DNA of 64,000 nt from an uncultured Oscillospiraceae bacterium (lineage in GTDB: Bacteria; Bacillota; Clostridia; Oscillospirales; Oscillospiraceae): NCBI GenBank assembly GCA_934589705.1, contig CAKTOH010000001.1, positions 184,061 to 248,060 of the forward strand. Direction: 5' to 3'. Position 1 is the stretch's first letter; each line of letters begins with the position of its first letter. Below the pieces are notes generated by a model. It was not told the origin of the DNA. It searched no databases and saw only the letters and a program-made list of their open reading frames with translations. Positions 25,591 through 34,425 of the stretch are shown here, piece by piece. The position numbers were made by a program, and so were the translations under genes.

Positions 25591-26601
25591 TCAAAAAGTA
25601 CGGTTTTCCAGCTCTTCCGGGGTCATTCCCAGGGCTTTCGCCGTTATCTCCAGGCTGTGCCTGGGGCTGCTGTCCGACAGAATCACCGCGCAGCCCGGTC
25701 TGCCGGTTTTCGCCCGATAGTCCATAAGTCCGGCATAGGCCAGCGCCCCGGCAGGGTCAAGAATATGGCCGCAGGTTCGATAAACCCCGGAAACGGTCTG
25801 TAAAATCCGCTCCGAGCTGACCACACTGACGGCCATCCCACGGCGAAGCTTTGACAAAACCTCATCGCCGGGCGCGTAGGCGGCTCCCCGACGGCAAACA
25901 TCCAGATACCGCTCAACTTCCTCACAGCCGCCGGCTTCATAAACGAGCCGCTCCAATTCCGAGGGGACGACCACGTCCGCCGAGGGGAGAATCGTGGGGA
26001 TGCTCACCCCATCCGTGCGTAGCTGACCGTGGCTGAGCAGGTTCCATAATTCGTTGTTTTCATTGCAGCAGCACAGAATTTCGCCAATGGGCACACCCCA
26101 TTGACGCAGATAAAAAGCCGCAATTGGAGCAGAAAAGTCCCCGGAAAGGGCGGAAATGTCCGGTTTTGTTACACCCAGATTGTACAGCTCCGTGCAAATT
26201 CCCATGAGGACGGCGCATCGCAGCGCAATGCCTACCCACCCCGCAGGCTCTTCCCGTCCCAGCAGCCGGGACAAAGAAACGGCCATGGCATCATAAGACC
26301 AGCCGGGATTGTACCAGGTCTGCGCCAGGTATATCCGGGAACCCAGGCTCTCCAGCCGGACGGGGCTGCGGCCCGCGGCGAACTCCACGTCCCACAGACT
26401 GCACTTACTTTCAAACAGGTGGTTCAGCATCCAGGCGATCCGTCCGGCGAAGGGCTTTTTTGCCAAAGCCCGGAAGGTCTCCGGGGATATATTCGGCTGC
26501 CGATAGGGCAGAAAAAGTCCGCCCTCCGGGCCGGTTGCCCTTTGCAGCACCTGCTGCGCCGTAAACACCTCCCGGTCATTGCGTGTGGTCATGTACAGCA
26601 T
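25591..26601 (-). CDS. Threonine synthase-like protein lacking the PLP lysine (probable non-catalytic paralogue)
   Basis: 336 residues. The N-terminus (MTTRNDREVFTAQQVLQRAT, GGLFLPYR) and the middle (SALSGDFSAPIAAFYLRQWGVPIGEILCCCNENNE, then SADVVVPSELERLVYEA) follow threonine synthase. In true enzymes the motif GPTLAFKDFA holds the PLP-binding Lys; here the aligned segment is NPGWSYDAMAVSLSRL, with no Lys. The pyridoxal enzyme activity is therefore probably lost. The ATG at 26601 follows GGGGAGGGG. It sits between a dipeptidase and a phosphoesterase, with no threonine pathway genes near. Role unknown. Confidence 0.8.
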   Translation of the reverse strand: MLYMTTRNDREVFTAQQVLQRATGPEGGLFLPYRQPNISPETFRALAKKPFAGRIAWMLNHLFESKCSLWDVEFAAGRSPVRLESLGSRIYLAQTWYNPGWSYDAMAVSLSRLLGREEPAGWVGIALRCAVLMGICTELYNLGVTKPDISALSGDFSAPIAAFYLRQWGVPIGEILCCCNENNELWNLLSHGQLRTDGVSIPTILPSADVVVPSELERLVYEAGGCEEVERYLDVCRRGAAYAPGDEVLSKLRRGMAVSVVSSERILQTVSGVYRTCGHILDPAGALAYAGLMDYRAKTGRPGCAVILSDSSPRHSLEITAKALGMTPEELENRTF

Positions 26602-26736
26602 CGGAAGCCCCTCCCCCAAAAGCTACTTGGCTCATTCTACCACAGCCGCTTGGGGATGTCTATCAATAAAATATGAACAGTTCCGACGGTTTTCCTTCGA
26701 TTACCGGATGCTTCCCGGGAAAAAGCCGATTTTTCC

Positions 26737-27684
26737 TCAGAAATTTCCCAGCACTCTCAGGCCATTGCTCCAAAAAAGCTTCCAGATCAGAGTCTCCGTC
26801 AGTCCTCGCTCCTTCAGTCGGTCGGCAAGAGCCGGGTAACTCTGGACGCCCTCGAAGCCGTCGGGAGTGTGCTCCACCCCGTCCAGGTCGCCGCCCAGGG
26901 CAATGTGCTCGCCTGCCGGATCCAGCTCCAGAAAATGGAAAATATGGTCGCAGACGGTGTCGAGATTGGCATTTTCTCCCGTAAAATCCCGGCAGAAGTT
27001 ATAGCCCGCCACACCGCCGGTTTCGCAGATGGCTCGGAACATTTCGTCGGTCAGATTCCGCTTGTGGCCGCAGACCGCCCGGCTGTTGGAATGGGTGGCG
27101 ATAATGGGTTTCTGGGTGATATCCATAATATCCCAGAAGCCCTCGTCACTGATGTGGCTCACGTCCACGCCCATGCCCAGTCTCTGAGCCTGCCGGACAT
27201 AGTCCCTGCCCAGGTCGGTCAGACCGCCGCCGGTAACGTTGGAGCCGGTAAGGGGGTTCTTTTCGTTCCAGCCCAGGCTGGTAATTCGGAAGCCGATGGC
27301 GTGCAGGTCTTCCAGAAGCTCCGGATTGTAGCCGATGCCCGCGGTGCCCTCCAAAGTCAGAATCGCGGACATTTTTCCGTTTTGGCGGTTTTCCTCGATT
27401 TCCGCTGGGGTATAGGCAATGGAAATAAGGTCGCTGTTTCTGTCCACCTCCCGCTGGATGGTGGCAAGCTCCCGCTCGAAGAGCACGATGGGAGACAAAT
27501 CCCCTACCACTTCTTTGTCAGAAGTGGTAAAACAGGCGAAGCACTGGGCGTAGCCGGGCAGCTTCCCTGCCCGCTCCAAATCGATGTGGTAAGCGTTTTT
27601 CCGCAGGCTTCCCGCCTGATTCAAATCCTCCCCCAGCAGCTTGAAGGCGGAGTCGCAGTGAAAATCAAAAACAGGCACGTTCAT
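26737..27684 (-). CDS. Membrane dipeptidase-family peptidase (M19)
   Basis: 315-residue zinc dipeptidase of the renal dipeptidase family. The metal motif is FDFHCDSAF at residues 6-14; further ligands lie in LTLEGTAGIG, VDVSHISDEGFWDI and ATHSNSRAVCGHKRNLTD, and a late Asp in GGDLDGVEHTPDGFEG. These hydrolyse dipeptides including some D-residue ones. No signal peptide is seen, so the enzyme is likely cytoplasmic. The start overlaps the yraN stop codon (ATGA), making it the last gene of the rplS-lepB-rbgA-rnhB-yraN run. Confidence 0.9.
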   Translation of the reverse strand: MNVPVFDFHCDSAFKLLGEDLNQAGSLRKNAYHIDLERAGKLPGYAQCFACFTTSDKEVVGDLSPIVLFERELATIQREVDRNSDLISIAYTPAEIEENRQNGKMSAILTLEGTAGIGYNPELLEDLHAIGFRITSLGWNEKNPLTGSNVTGGGLTDLGRDYVRQAQRLGMGVDVSHISDEGFWDIMDITQKPIIATHSNSRAVCGHKRNLTDEMFRAICETGGVAGYNFCRDFTGENANLDTVCDHIFHFLELDPAGEHIALGGDLDGVEHTPDGFEGVQSYPALADRLKERGLTETLIWKLFWSNGLRVLGNF

Positions 27685-28046
27685 TGAAAGGCATCCTCCA
27701 AATGGTTGATTTCCGGGTGTGGGGTCTGCATCCCTTCCGGGGCGTAAATTTCGATGACATCGAACCGACAGGGTAGGTTCGTGGGGTTCTGGGCTAAGTA
27801 CAAGGATGCGGTGGTACGGATCCGCTCCTGCTTCTTAGCATCCACAAATTCCCGTGCCTTGGCAAATTCTGCCGATTTTCGCAGCTTTACCTCCACAAAC
27901 ACCAGGAATTTCCGATTTTTTACGATCAGATCGATTTCCCCGAACCGGCAGCGATAGCCGGAGGCCAGAATGTCATAGCGCTTTTTGCGCAGATACTCTG
28001 CCGCCAGGGCTTCTCCCCAGGCACCGGTCAGATTATTTCTCCCCAT
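27681..28046 (-). CDS. yraN: YraN family (UPF0102) putative endonuclease
   Basis: 121 residues. The core of restriction-endonuclease-like folds is present: GxGEALAAEYL at the N-terminus, then CRFGEIDLIVKNRKFLVFVEVKLRKS, with the D...ExK metal site. Biochemical role is unclear in most bacteria. It overlaps rnhB by 14 bases and the dipeptidase by 4, and rnhB-yraN pairing is a conserved neighbourhood. Confidence 0.92.
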   Translation of the reverse strand: MGRNNLTGAWGEALAAEYLRKKRYDILASGYRCRFGEIDLIVKNRKFLVFVEVKLRKSAEFAKAREFVDAKKQERIRTTASLYLAQNPTNLPCRFDVIEIYAPEGMQTPHPEINHLEDAFQ

Positions 28047-28638
28047 AGAATTTCTTCAGGAAGGACTTCCGGTGGATGGGACAGGGGCCGAACTGACGCA
28101 GAGCCGCATAATGCGCCTGGGTGCCGTAACCCTTGTGAATATCAAAGCCATACTGGGGATAGGTTTTCGCCAGCTCCAGCATGAGATCGTCCCGGGTGAC
28201 TTTGGCAAGAACGGAGGCCGCGGCGATGTTGGCGCTGAGGCTGTCCCCCTTGACCACGGTCTTCACCGGAATGCCGAAGTCCGTCTCCCGGTTGCCGTCG
28301 ATGAGGGCTAAGTCCGGCTTTACGGAAAGCTGAGCCAGAGCCCGGCTCATGGCCAGAAATGTAGCCTGCAAAATGTTGATTTCGTCAATTTCCGTCTCGG
28401 AAGCGAAACCGATGCCGTAGGCAATGGCCTGCTCCTGAATGCGCGGAAACAGCTCCCGGCGTTTTTTATCCGAAAGCTTTTTGCTGTCCGTCAGCCCCGG
28501 AATCTGCAAGTGCTTTGGCAGTATCACCGCCGCGGCGCATACCGGCCCGGCCAGGGGTCCCCGACCCGCTTCGTCCACGCCGCAGATGATTTCACAGTCC
28601 TGGGCATCCTCGATTTCCCACATGGTGATTTCGCTCAT
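28033..28638 (-). CDS. rnhB: Ribonuclease HII
   Basis: 201-residue endonuclease removing RNA from RNA-DNA hybrids and single ribonucleotides. The acidic active-site residues are visible in CGVDEAGRGPLAGPV (Asp, Glu) and LALIDGNRE (Asp), with a later Asp in KVTRDDLMLELA. A short N-terminal extension (MSEITMWEIED) precedes the core. Overlaps rbgA by ATGA, so translation is coupled. Confidence 0.95.
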   Translation of the reverse strand: MSEITMWEIEDAQDCEIICGVDEAGRGPLAGPVCAAAVILPKHLQIPGLTDSKKLSDKKRRELFPRIQEQAIAYGIGFASETEIDEINILQATFLAMSRALAQLSVKPDLALIDGNRETDFGIPVKTVVKGDSLSANIAAASVLAKVTRDDLMLELAKTYPQYGFDIHKGYGTQAHYAALRQFGPCPIHRKSFLKKFYGEK

Positions 28639-29510
28639 AGAGAATCCTCCGGCATTTCCAAAGTGAATTTTCCCAGCTTGCCTCCCCGGAATTCGTCCAG
28701 CAGCACCCGCGCCATCCGCTCCAGGTTCACTTCCCCTCCGGAAACCAGATAGCCCCGCTTCCGGCCGGCCAGCTCCAGAAGCTCCCAGCCGGGGGTATCC
28801 TCCGGCGCTTCCACCTGATAGCGGTCAAGGAGTGCCTTGGGGTAGTGCTTATGCAGCAGGGTCATTAAGAAACAGGCCAGTTCTTCCAGGTCGATGACGT
28901 TTTCCTTCACCGCCCCGGTATAGGCCAGCATCATGCCCACTCTGGGATCCTCAAATTTCGGCCAGAGAATGCCCGGAGTGTCCAGAAGCTGAAGTCCCGC
29001 GTCCACGGTGACCCACTGCTTGCCCCGGGTAACGCCGGGGCGATTTTCCGCCTTGGCACCCTTCCTGCCGGAAATCTGGTTGATGAGGGTGGATTTTCCC
29101 ACATTGGGAATGCCCACCACCATGACCCGCAGAGGTCGGTTCATGCCTCGCTTGGCATCCCGTTCCAGCTTTTCGGCACAGGCCCGGCGGGCAGCCGGGG
29201 TGAAGTCGGAAATGCCCCGGCGGCTTTTACAGTCCGTGGCAATGACGCTCATCCCCTGTTCCCGGAAGAAGGCCGCCCACTTTTTCGTAGCCTCCGGGTC
29301 GGCTAAGTCCATCCGGTTCAGCACCAGAATCCGGGGCTTGCCGCCGCAGATGGCATCGATATCCGGGTTCCGGCTGGACAAGGGAATCCGGGCATCCACA
29401 ATCTCACACACCGCGTCCACCAGCTTCAGGTCGGCCTCGATCTGCCGCCGGGTCTTGGTCATGTGACCAGGATACCACTGAATATTCAGTTTTGCGTTCA
29501 TATCACTCAT
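28635..29510 (-). CDS. rbgA: Ribosome biogenesis GTPase RbgA/YlqF
   Basis: 291-residue circularly permuted GTPase for late 50S assembly. The G4 motif (VLNRMDLAD, about residue 65) precedes G1 (GIPNVGKSTLINQ, about 132) and G3 (DTPGILWP, about 180), the diagnostic permuted order. The C-terminal RNA-binding domain is present. It sits between lepB and rnhB, the usual Firmicutes location. Confidence 0.95.
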   Translation of the reverse strand: MSDMNAKLNIQWYPGHMTKTRRQIEADLKLVDAVCEIVDARIPLSSRNPDIDAICGGKPRILVLNRMDLADPEATKKWAAFFREQGMSVIATDCKSRRGISDFTPAARRACAEKLERDAKRGMNRPLRVMVVGIPNVGKSTLINQISGRKGAKAENRPGVTRGKQWVTVDAGLQLLDTPGILWPKFEDPRVGMMLAYTGAVKENVIDLEELACFLMTLLHKHYPKALLDRYQVEAPEDTPGWELLELAGRKRGYLVSGGEVNLERMARVLLDEFRGGKLGKFTLEMPEDSL

Positions 29511-29515
29511 TCTAT

Positions 29516-30115
29516 TTACTCCGTTGTTGAAATAGGCCCTATACGGGAAAAATCCTGGGAACGCTCTCCATGGTGAGTGCCCGGAAGCAGCAGGAACACC
29601 GCCTTGCCCAGCACCTCCCGCCGGTCGATCTGGCCGATCTGAGGGCTGCGGCTGTCCAGAGACACCGCCCGGTTGTCCCCCAGCACAAAAATGCAGCCCT
29701 CCGCCACCGTCAGGGGAAACACCGTTCCCTCGTCATTGGTGGTCAGCTGCTTGAGATAGGGTTCTTCCAGGGGCTTCCCGTCCACATAGACCAAGCCCTC
29801 GTCAAAGTCAATATCCACCTGCTGGCCTTCTGTGGCGATGACCCGCTTGACGATGGGCTTTCCGTTTTCAAAGCCTTGCTTGCTGATGACCACGATGTCC
29901 CCCGGCTTCGGTTCCCCGCAGAAGGCCTCGCTGACCAGCAGCAGATAATCTCCGTCCCAGAGGGTATCGAACATGGAATTCTGGGTCACAACGATGACCC
30001 GGAAAAAAATCAGGAAAATCAGCATCACCGCCGAGAGCATATACACAAGATCATGGACATACAGCACCAGGGATTGCTTTCCCGTGCGCTCCTCGGCTTT
30101 CTTTTTGGATGCCAT
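29516..30115 (-). CDS. lepB: Signal peptidase I
   Basis: 199-residue membrane protease that removes signal peptides. A basic N-terminus and one membrane segment (about residues 20-42) lead to TQNSMFDTLWDGDYLL with the catalytic Ser, and GKPIVKRVIATEGQ with the general-base Lys; VLGDNRAVSLDSR is the box E motif. The ATG at 30115 follows AAAGGAGGAAATCCC; longer upstream starts are in the rplS terminator. Situated between rplS and rbgA. Confidence 0.94.
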   Translation of the reverse strand: MASKKKAEERTGKQSLVLYVHDLVYMLSAVMLIFLIFFRVIVVTQNSMFDTLWDGDYLLLVSEAFCGEPKPGDIVVISKQGFENGKPIVKRVIATEGQQVDIDFDEGLVYVDGKPLEEPYLKQLTTNDEGTVFPLTVAEGCIFVLGDNRAVSLDSRSPQIGQIDRREVLGKAVFLLLPGTHHGERSQDFSRIGPISTTE

Positions 30116-30185
30116 GGGATTTCCTCCTTTCCCGATTGGAACAATCAGGGTTACTATACCACAATTCCCGGAAAAAGCCAATAAA

Positions 30186-30208
30186 AAAAGAGGGCAGCGC
30201 CCTCTTTT
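30186..30208 (-). terminator. Terminator after rplS
   Basis: Minus-strand AGAGGGC, short loop, GCCCTCT, then seven T. It separates rplS from lepB, so downstream genes need readthrough or their own promoter. Confidence 0.8.
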
Positions 30209-30239
30209 CTTATCCAGTTTCGGGGAATCCGATTTCGGA

Positions 30240-30581
30240 TTAAACCTTCTCCTTGACCTTGGCAGCCTTGCCGGCGCGGCCACGCAGGTAGTACAGCTTC
30301 GCGCGGCGAACCTTACCGGTGCGGACAGTCTCGATCATAGCCACGTTGGGAGAATGCAGGGGGAAGACCTTCTCACAGCCTACGCCGTAAGAGATCCGGC
30401 GAACGGTGATGGTCTCGCCGATGCCGCCGTTCTTCCGGGCGATGACGGTGCCTTCAAACACCTGGATACGCTCACGGGCGCCTTCCTTGATGCGCACATG
30501 CACACGAACGGTGTCGCCGACCTTAGCCTCGGGCAGCTCCTCCTTCATGTACTGGCTGTTCAGAGCCTTAACCAAATCCAT
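30240..30581 (-). CDS. rplS: 50S ribosomal protein L19
   Basis: 113 residues beginning [18 protein letters not shown], with the L19 blocks [30 protein letters not shown] and [28 protein letters not shown]. Located at the 30S-50S interface in the ribosome. AGGAGGACAAAGAT precedes the ATG. It begins the rplS-lepB-rbgA-rnhB-yraN run. Confidence 0.97.
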   Translation of the reverse strand: MDLVKALNSQYMKEELPEAKVGDTVRVHVRIKEGARERIQVFEGTVIARKNGGIGETITVRRISYGVGCEKVFPLHSPNVAMIETVRTGKVRRAKLYYLRGRAGKAAKVKEKV

Positions 30582-30661
30582 ATCTTTGTCCTCCTAAAAA
30601 GATTAGGCGTTCATGCCGTCAGATACGCGGCAGAGGACTCACCTTGATTTCAGACCGATTT

Positions 30662-30690
30662 ATTCTATCATAGAGTTTTTCAAAAAGCAA
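30662..30690 (-). promoter_or_regulatory. Promoter for rplS
   Basis: Minus-strand TTGCTT (30690-30685), 17-base spacer, TAGAAT (30667-30662), leaving an ~75 nt leader. Confidence 0.65.
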
Positions 30691-30703
30691 GGGCTTTTTC
30701 GGA

Positions 30704-32065
30704 TTATTTTTTCGGTTTCCACCGGCCTGTCCGATAGCAGACCGTGAGCAGAACGAAAATCAGCAGATTGTGGGCGATCATGCAGGCCCAGGCGGAAACC
30801 AGCCCCATGCCGAAAATCTGGGTGCAAAGGAAGGTTCCCACAATCCGCACGCCCCACATGCCCGTGACCCCGATGACAAAGGGCAGCATGGTCTGACCCA
30901 TGCCCTGCATCATGCCCTCCAGAATGATCGACACACCGTAGAAGGGTTCAGATACCGCAACCATCCGCAAAACCACCGCCCCCAGGGCGATGACCGCGGC
31001 ATCGGCAGAAAACAGCCCCATCATATTGGGAGCGAACAGGAACAGAAGTCCCCCGGATACCACCATCATGGCAACTTCCAGGGTCAGAAGCATTCCCGCC
31101 AGGTGGTTGATTTTTTTGTACTCGCCTGCCCCCAGGGCATTGCCCGCCAGGGTAGCCGCCGCCATCTGCATTCCGTAGCCCGGTACATAAAAGGCGGATT
31201 CCACGGTGTTGGCGATGGTATGGGCAGCGGTGGCCGTCTCCCCCAGGGAATTGACCATGGCCGCAAAGGCCACATAGCCCAAAGAGGTGGCAAAGCGCTG
31301 CAAAGCGTTGGGCAGCGCCACCTTCAGACAAGGCCTCAGAATGGCGCTCTCCGGCTTCAGGGAAAAGCCTCTGGGGGAAATCCGGGAATGCCGCCAAAGG
31401 GCAGCCGTTATGACGATGCCGCCGACAAAATAGGCCGCCGCGCTGGCTGCCGCCGCGCCGATGACCCCCCAGCCCGCGCCGTAAAGGGTCAGGCCGTGCC
31501 AGACCCGGGTGGGATAGATCAGCAGCAGATTTCCCACAACGTTGATAAGGTTTACCATCAATCCCACCCGCATGGGGGTCTTGCTGTCCCCCACCGCCCG
31601 GAACAGATTTCCGAAAAGCAGTATGGCCGACCGGGCCAGCATGGGGATATACATCACAAAAAAATACTGGCTGGCCAGCTCCTGAATGGAAGGGTCAGCC
31701 CGCATCCAAACCGGCACCCGGGCGCTCAGAGCCAGAGCCAGCACCGTAAAACCGATGCCTACGATCAAAGTAACCAGCACCGCCTGGGCTGCCGCTCGCT
31801 TGGCCCGATCCCGGTCTCCCGCTCCGCAGGCCTTGGATATATAGGACAGAAAGCCTACGCCGATAGCGGAGACCGTGCCGTTGATGAGCCAGTTGACGGT
31901 GGTGGTGGCTCCCACTGCCGCGGTGGCGTGGGTACCCAGAGTGCCTACCATAGCCGTATCGATATACTGAACTGCCGTTGCCAGGAACTGCTCCAGCATG
32001 GTGGGCAGAGCCAGAGACAAAATGGGGGCTGCCAGCTCCCAGTGAAGTGCCGCGGGCTTGGACAT
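30704..32065 (-). CDS. MATE family efflux transporter
   Basis: 453-residue membrane protein with twelve hydrophobic segments, in two six-helix halves. It starts MSKPAALHWELAAPILSLALPTMLEQFL, with the MATE-type VQYIDTAMVGTLG near residue 33 and its counterpart in the second half. Family members export drugs or metabolites using sodium or proton gradients. The substrate is not evident. It is preceded by repeat B copy 2 and ends just upstream of the rplS promoter. Confidence 0.93.
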   Translation of the reverse strand: MSKPAALHWELAAPILSLALPTMLEQFLATAVQYIDTAMVGTLGTHATAAVGATTTVNWLINGTVSAIGVGFLSYISKACGAGDRDRAKRAAAQAVLVTLIVGIGFTVLALALSARVPVWMRADPSIQELASQYFFVMYIPMLARSAILLFGNLFRAVGDSKTPMRVGLMVNLINVVGNLLLIYPTRVWHGLTLYGAGWGVIGAAAASAAAYFVGGIVITAALWRHSRISPRGFSLKPESAILRPCLKVALPNALQRFATSLGYVAFAAMVNSLGETATAAHTIANTVESAFYVPGYGMQMAAATLAGNALGAGEYKKINHLAGMLLTLEVAMMVVSGGLLFLFAPNMMGLFSADAAVIALGAVVLRMVAVSEPFYGVSIILEGMMQGMGQTMLPFVIGVTGMWGVRIVGTFLCTQIFGMGLVSAWACMIAHNLLIFVLLTVCYRTGRWKPKK

Positions 32066-32095
32066 AGAATAACCTCATTACAAGTCGATGATGTT

Positions 32096-32260
32096 AGGGA
32101 AGCTCTGAATAAATCGGCAAGAGCTGGCAGCGAGAGATTTTTTTCTAGCCGAAGGCTTCAAAAGTGGAGGAATACTGTATGTATTTCCCACTTTTGAAGC
32201 CGCACGGATAGAGAAAAAGATCCGCTGTCCAGCCGCCGACGATTTATTCAGAGTTTCCCT
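32096..32260. repeat. Palindromic repeat family B, copy 2 (165 bp)
   Basis: Same ends (AGGGAAGCTCTGAATAAATC and its inverse) and same central GGAATACTGTATGTATTTCC as copy 1, but different arm sequence (TTCAAAAGTGG/CCACTTTTGAA), i.e. compensatory change that keeps the stem. It lies between the divergent MATE and radical SAM genes. Confidence 0.85.
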
Positions 32261-32353
32261 AGAATCTTAGCACAGTTTGCCGAAAAAAACAACCCATTGC
32301 TTTTCAGGCCGTCCTATGATATGCTTTTCCGGAGAACACGGAAGGAGAAAGCT

Positions 32354-33193
32354 ATGAAGCGATTTCAAAAAGCATATGTGGAAATCTCCAACCTGTGCAA
32401 TCTGCGCTGCGGGTTTTGTCCCGGTACCCGCAGGAATCCCGGACGGATGACAGAGGAAACCTTCACCCAGGTGCTTTCCAGGCTGGCACCCTACACGGAC
32501 TATTTGTACTTTCACCTGATGGGAGAGCCCCTGTGCCACCCGGAGCTGGAACGGTTTCTGGCGCTGGCAGGAGAAGCCGGATTCCGGGTGATTCTCACCA
32601 CCAACGGAACGTTGCTGGAAAACCGGCAGAATGCGCTGCTCCGCTCCCCTGCCCTGCACAAGGTGAATGTGTCGCTCCACGCCTTCGAGGCCAACGATCT
32701 TTCCATTCCCTTTGAAACCTATCTGGAACAGTGCTTTGCCTTCGGTCAGGCTGCCCAGGGGAAGGTTCTGGTGGTCTACCGGCTGTGGAACCAGGGCGGC
32801 GCGGATTCTCAGAACCAGGCAATTCTCTCGGCCATGCACCGCTCCTTTCCCGGGGAGTGGGTCGTGGAGCGACGGGGTACCCGGATCGGAAACCGGGTCT
32901 ATCTGGAGCATGGGAAAAAATTCGGCTGGCCGGATCTGGGCAAGGCCGAAGCAGGCGTGCGGTTCTGTTATGGGCTTCGGGATCAGATTGGAGTTCTCTG
33001 GGACGGGACGGTGGTTCCCTGCTGTCTGGATCACGAGGGGGATATCGCTCTGGGAAATCTGCTGGAAACACCACTGGAAGAAATTTTGGCCACGCCACGG
33101 GCGGCGGCGCTGTATGAGGGCTTTTCCCAGGGAATCGCTGCGGAGCCTTTGTGCCGAAGCTGCGGTTACGCCCGACGGTTTCAGAAAGGATAG
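32354..33193 (+). CDS. Radical SAM/SPASM domain protein
   Basis: 279 residues. The cluster motif CNLRCGFC is at about residues 14-21 (CxxxCxxC, binding the SAM-cleaving 4Fe-4S cluster). The SPASM-like C-terminus has VRFCYGLRDQIGVLWDGTVVPCC and PLCRSCGYARR, for auxiliary clusters. The ATG at 32354 follows AAGGAGAAAGCT. No peptide precursor gene lies near it, so a RiPP role is not supported; such proteins also act in cofactor and tRNA modification. It is four bases upstream of a HAD phosphatase gene and likely cotranscribed with it. Confidence 0.88.
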   Translation: MKRFQKAYVEISNLCNLRCGFCPGTRRNPGRMTEETFTQVLSRLAPYTDYLYFHLMGEPLCHPELERFLALAGEAGFRVILTTNGTLLENRQNALLRSPALHKVNVSLHAFEANDLSIPFETYLEQCFAFGQAAQGKVLVVYRLWNQGGADSQNQAILSAMHRSFPGEWVVERRGTRIGNRVYLEHGKKFGWPDLGKAEAGVRFCYGLRDQIGVLWDGTVVPCCLDHEGDIALGNLLETPLEEILATPRAAALYEGFSQGIAAEPLCRSCGYARRFQKG

Positions 33194-33197
33194 GCAT

Positions 33198-33839
33198 ATG
33201 AAAAAGACGGTTTTATTTGATTTGGACGGCACGCTCACCGATTCCGGCGAAGGCATCATCAACTGCGCCACTCTGGCGCTGAGGCACTTCGGGCTGCCCA
33301 TTCCCGCTTACGAGGACATGCGCACCTTTGTTGGCCCGCCCCTGCGGGATTCCTTTATCCGCTTTGGCGTGCCTGCCGACCAGGCCGATGAGGCCATCCG
33401 GGTCTACCGGAGCCGGTACATCCCCACGGGCATGTTTGAAAACACCCCCTATCCCGGCATTCGGGAGCTGCTGGAGGCCCTGCGGGCAGAGGGCTATACT
33501 CTGTATGTAGCTACCTCCAAGCCGGAGGAAATGTCCGTGACCATTCTGGAAAAATTTGATCTTGCCAAGTATTTTCACCGGATCTGCGGAGCCTCCATCG
33601 ACAGCAGCCGGAGCACCAAGGACGCGGTGATCGCCTATCTGCTGGAAAGCAGCGGAGCCAAAGAAGACATGGTCATGGTGGGCGACACGAAATACGACAT
33701 TCTCGGAGCCAAGGCGCACGGGATTCCCGCCATCGGCGTTGGCTGGGGGTACGGGAAGGTGGAAGAAATGGAAGAGGCCGGGGCTGTGGGGATTGCGGAG
33801 ACGATGGATGAGTTGATTGGGCTCATTCGGGGGATGTAA
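33198..33839 (+). CDS. HAD family phosphatase (phosphoglycolate phosphatase-like)
   Basis: 213 residues. Motif I FDLDGTLTDS is at residues 6-15 with the nucleophile Asp; motif II is YVATSKPEE, motif III the Lys in SRSTKDAV and motif IV MVGDTKYDILGAKAHG. An alpha-helical cap lies at about 15-80, as in Gph/PpaX enzymes. Substrate unproven. AAAGGA precedes the ATG. Cotranscribed with the radical SAM gene. Confidence 0.9.
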   Translation: MKKTVLFDLDGTLTDSGEGIINCATLALRHFGLPIPAYEDMRTFVGPPLRDSFIRFGVPADQADEAIRVYRSRYIPTGMFENTPYPGIRELLEALRAEGYTLYVATSKPEEMSVTILEKFDLAKYFHRICGASIDSSRSTKDAVIAYLLESSGAKEDMVMVGDTKYDILGAKAHGIPAIGVGWGYGKVEEMEEAGAVGIAETMDELIGLIRGM

Positions 33840-33851
33840 ATATTACAGGAA

Positions 33852-33888
33852 GATCCCCCATAGCATACGCACTGGCTCGCAATGACAC
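33852..33888. repeat. Dispersed repeat family D, copy 2 (fragment)
   Basis: GATCCCCCATAGC...ACTGGCTCGCAATGACA is a reverse-oriented, decayed relative of 9450-9494. No gene is visible from 33840 to 34113. Confidence 0.55.
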
Positions 33889-33950
33889 GTTTTTTCGATA
33901 ATTTGAGCACCCTCGGATGGGGGGTGCTCCTTACTATAGAATATTTGCCT

Positions 33951-34078
33951 TTCCGCCCACAGTCCTACGGACTGCGTTCGGAAAGGCCGGGATTCTCCCA
34001 CGGGCTAAAAACTGTCCACCGGACAGTTTTTCCCCAGGCTGCGCCTGGGTCGCCCTTTCGAATCCCGCCTCTTCGTTA
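33951..34078 (-). repeat. tRNA-flanking hairpin element H, copy 1
   Basis: On the minus strand, downstream of tRNA-Ser(UGA): GGCGGGATTCGAAAGGGCG, a CCAGGCGCAGCCTGG hairpin, AAAACTGTCCGGTGGACAG with its closing TTTTT, then AGCCCGTGGGAGAATCC. GGGATTCGAA is the inverse of the tRNA T-arm sequence. A parallel element follows tRNA-Leu at 62081-62157. Confidence 0.65.
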
Positions 34079-34080
34079 AC

Positions 34081-34111
34081 AAAAAAATGCCCCCGGTGGG
34101 GGCACTTTTTT
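34081..34111 (-). terminator. Terminator after tRNA-Ser(UGA)
   Basis: Minus-strand TGCCCCC, 3-base loop, GGGGGCA, then seven T. Confidence 0.85.
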
Positions 34112-34113
34112 GT

Positions 34114-34202
34114 TGGCGGAGAGAGTGGGATTCGAACCCACGGTGGGTTGCCCCATCACCAGTTTTCAAGACTGGCTCCTTAAACCACTCGGACATCTCT
34201 CC
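34114..34202 (-). tRNA. tRNA-Ser (anticodon TGA)
   Basis: Class II tRNA with long variable arm: acceptor GGAGAGA/TCTCTCC, anticodon loop with TGA between CCAG and CTGG arms, variable arm TGGGGCAACCCA, T-arm GGTTCGAATCC, encoded CCA. Reads UCA/UCG. Confidence 0.94.
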
Positions 34203-34237
34203 GGATACAGAAAAACCGCCGAAACGGCGGTGATCTG

Positions 34238-34329
34238 TGGCGGAGTGAGAGGGATTTGAACCCTCGCGCGGCTTTTGACCGCCTACTCCCTTAGCAGGGG
34301 AGCCCCTTCGGCCTCTTGGGTATCACTCC
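34238..34329 (-). tRNA. tRNA-Ser (anticodon GCT)
   Basis: Acceptor GGAGTGA/TCACTCC, anticodon arm CTCCC-CTGCTAA-GGGAG giving GCT, long variable arm, T-arm GGTTCAAATCC, encoded CCA. Reads AGC/AGU. A small ACCGCCG/CGGCGGT hairpin lies at its 3' side before tRNA-Ser(UGA). Confidence 0.94.
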
Positions 34330-34425
34330 GAATCAAAAAGTTATTCAACTGATTGCCAAAGTATTCTAGCATAGCTGCCCCCGTTTGTCAAGTAAAAATT
34401 GCCAAACGGAAAAACAGGCGCACCT

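Noticed and set aside
32354..33193. RiPP biosynthesis cluster around the radical SAM/SPASM protein
   Set aside because: No short precursor peptide gene, transporter or protease is next to it; the neighbour is a HAD phosphatase.
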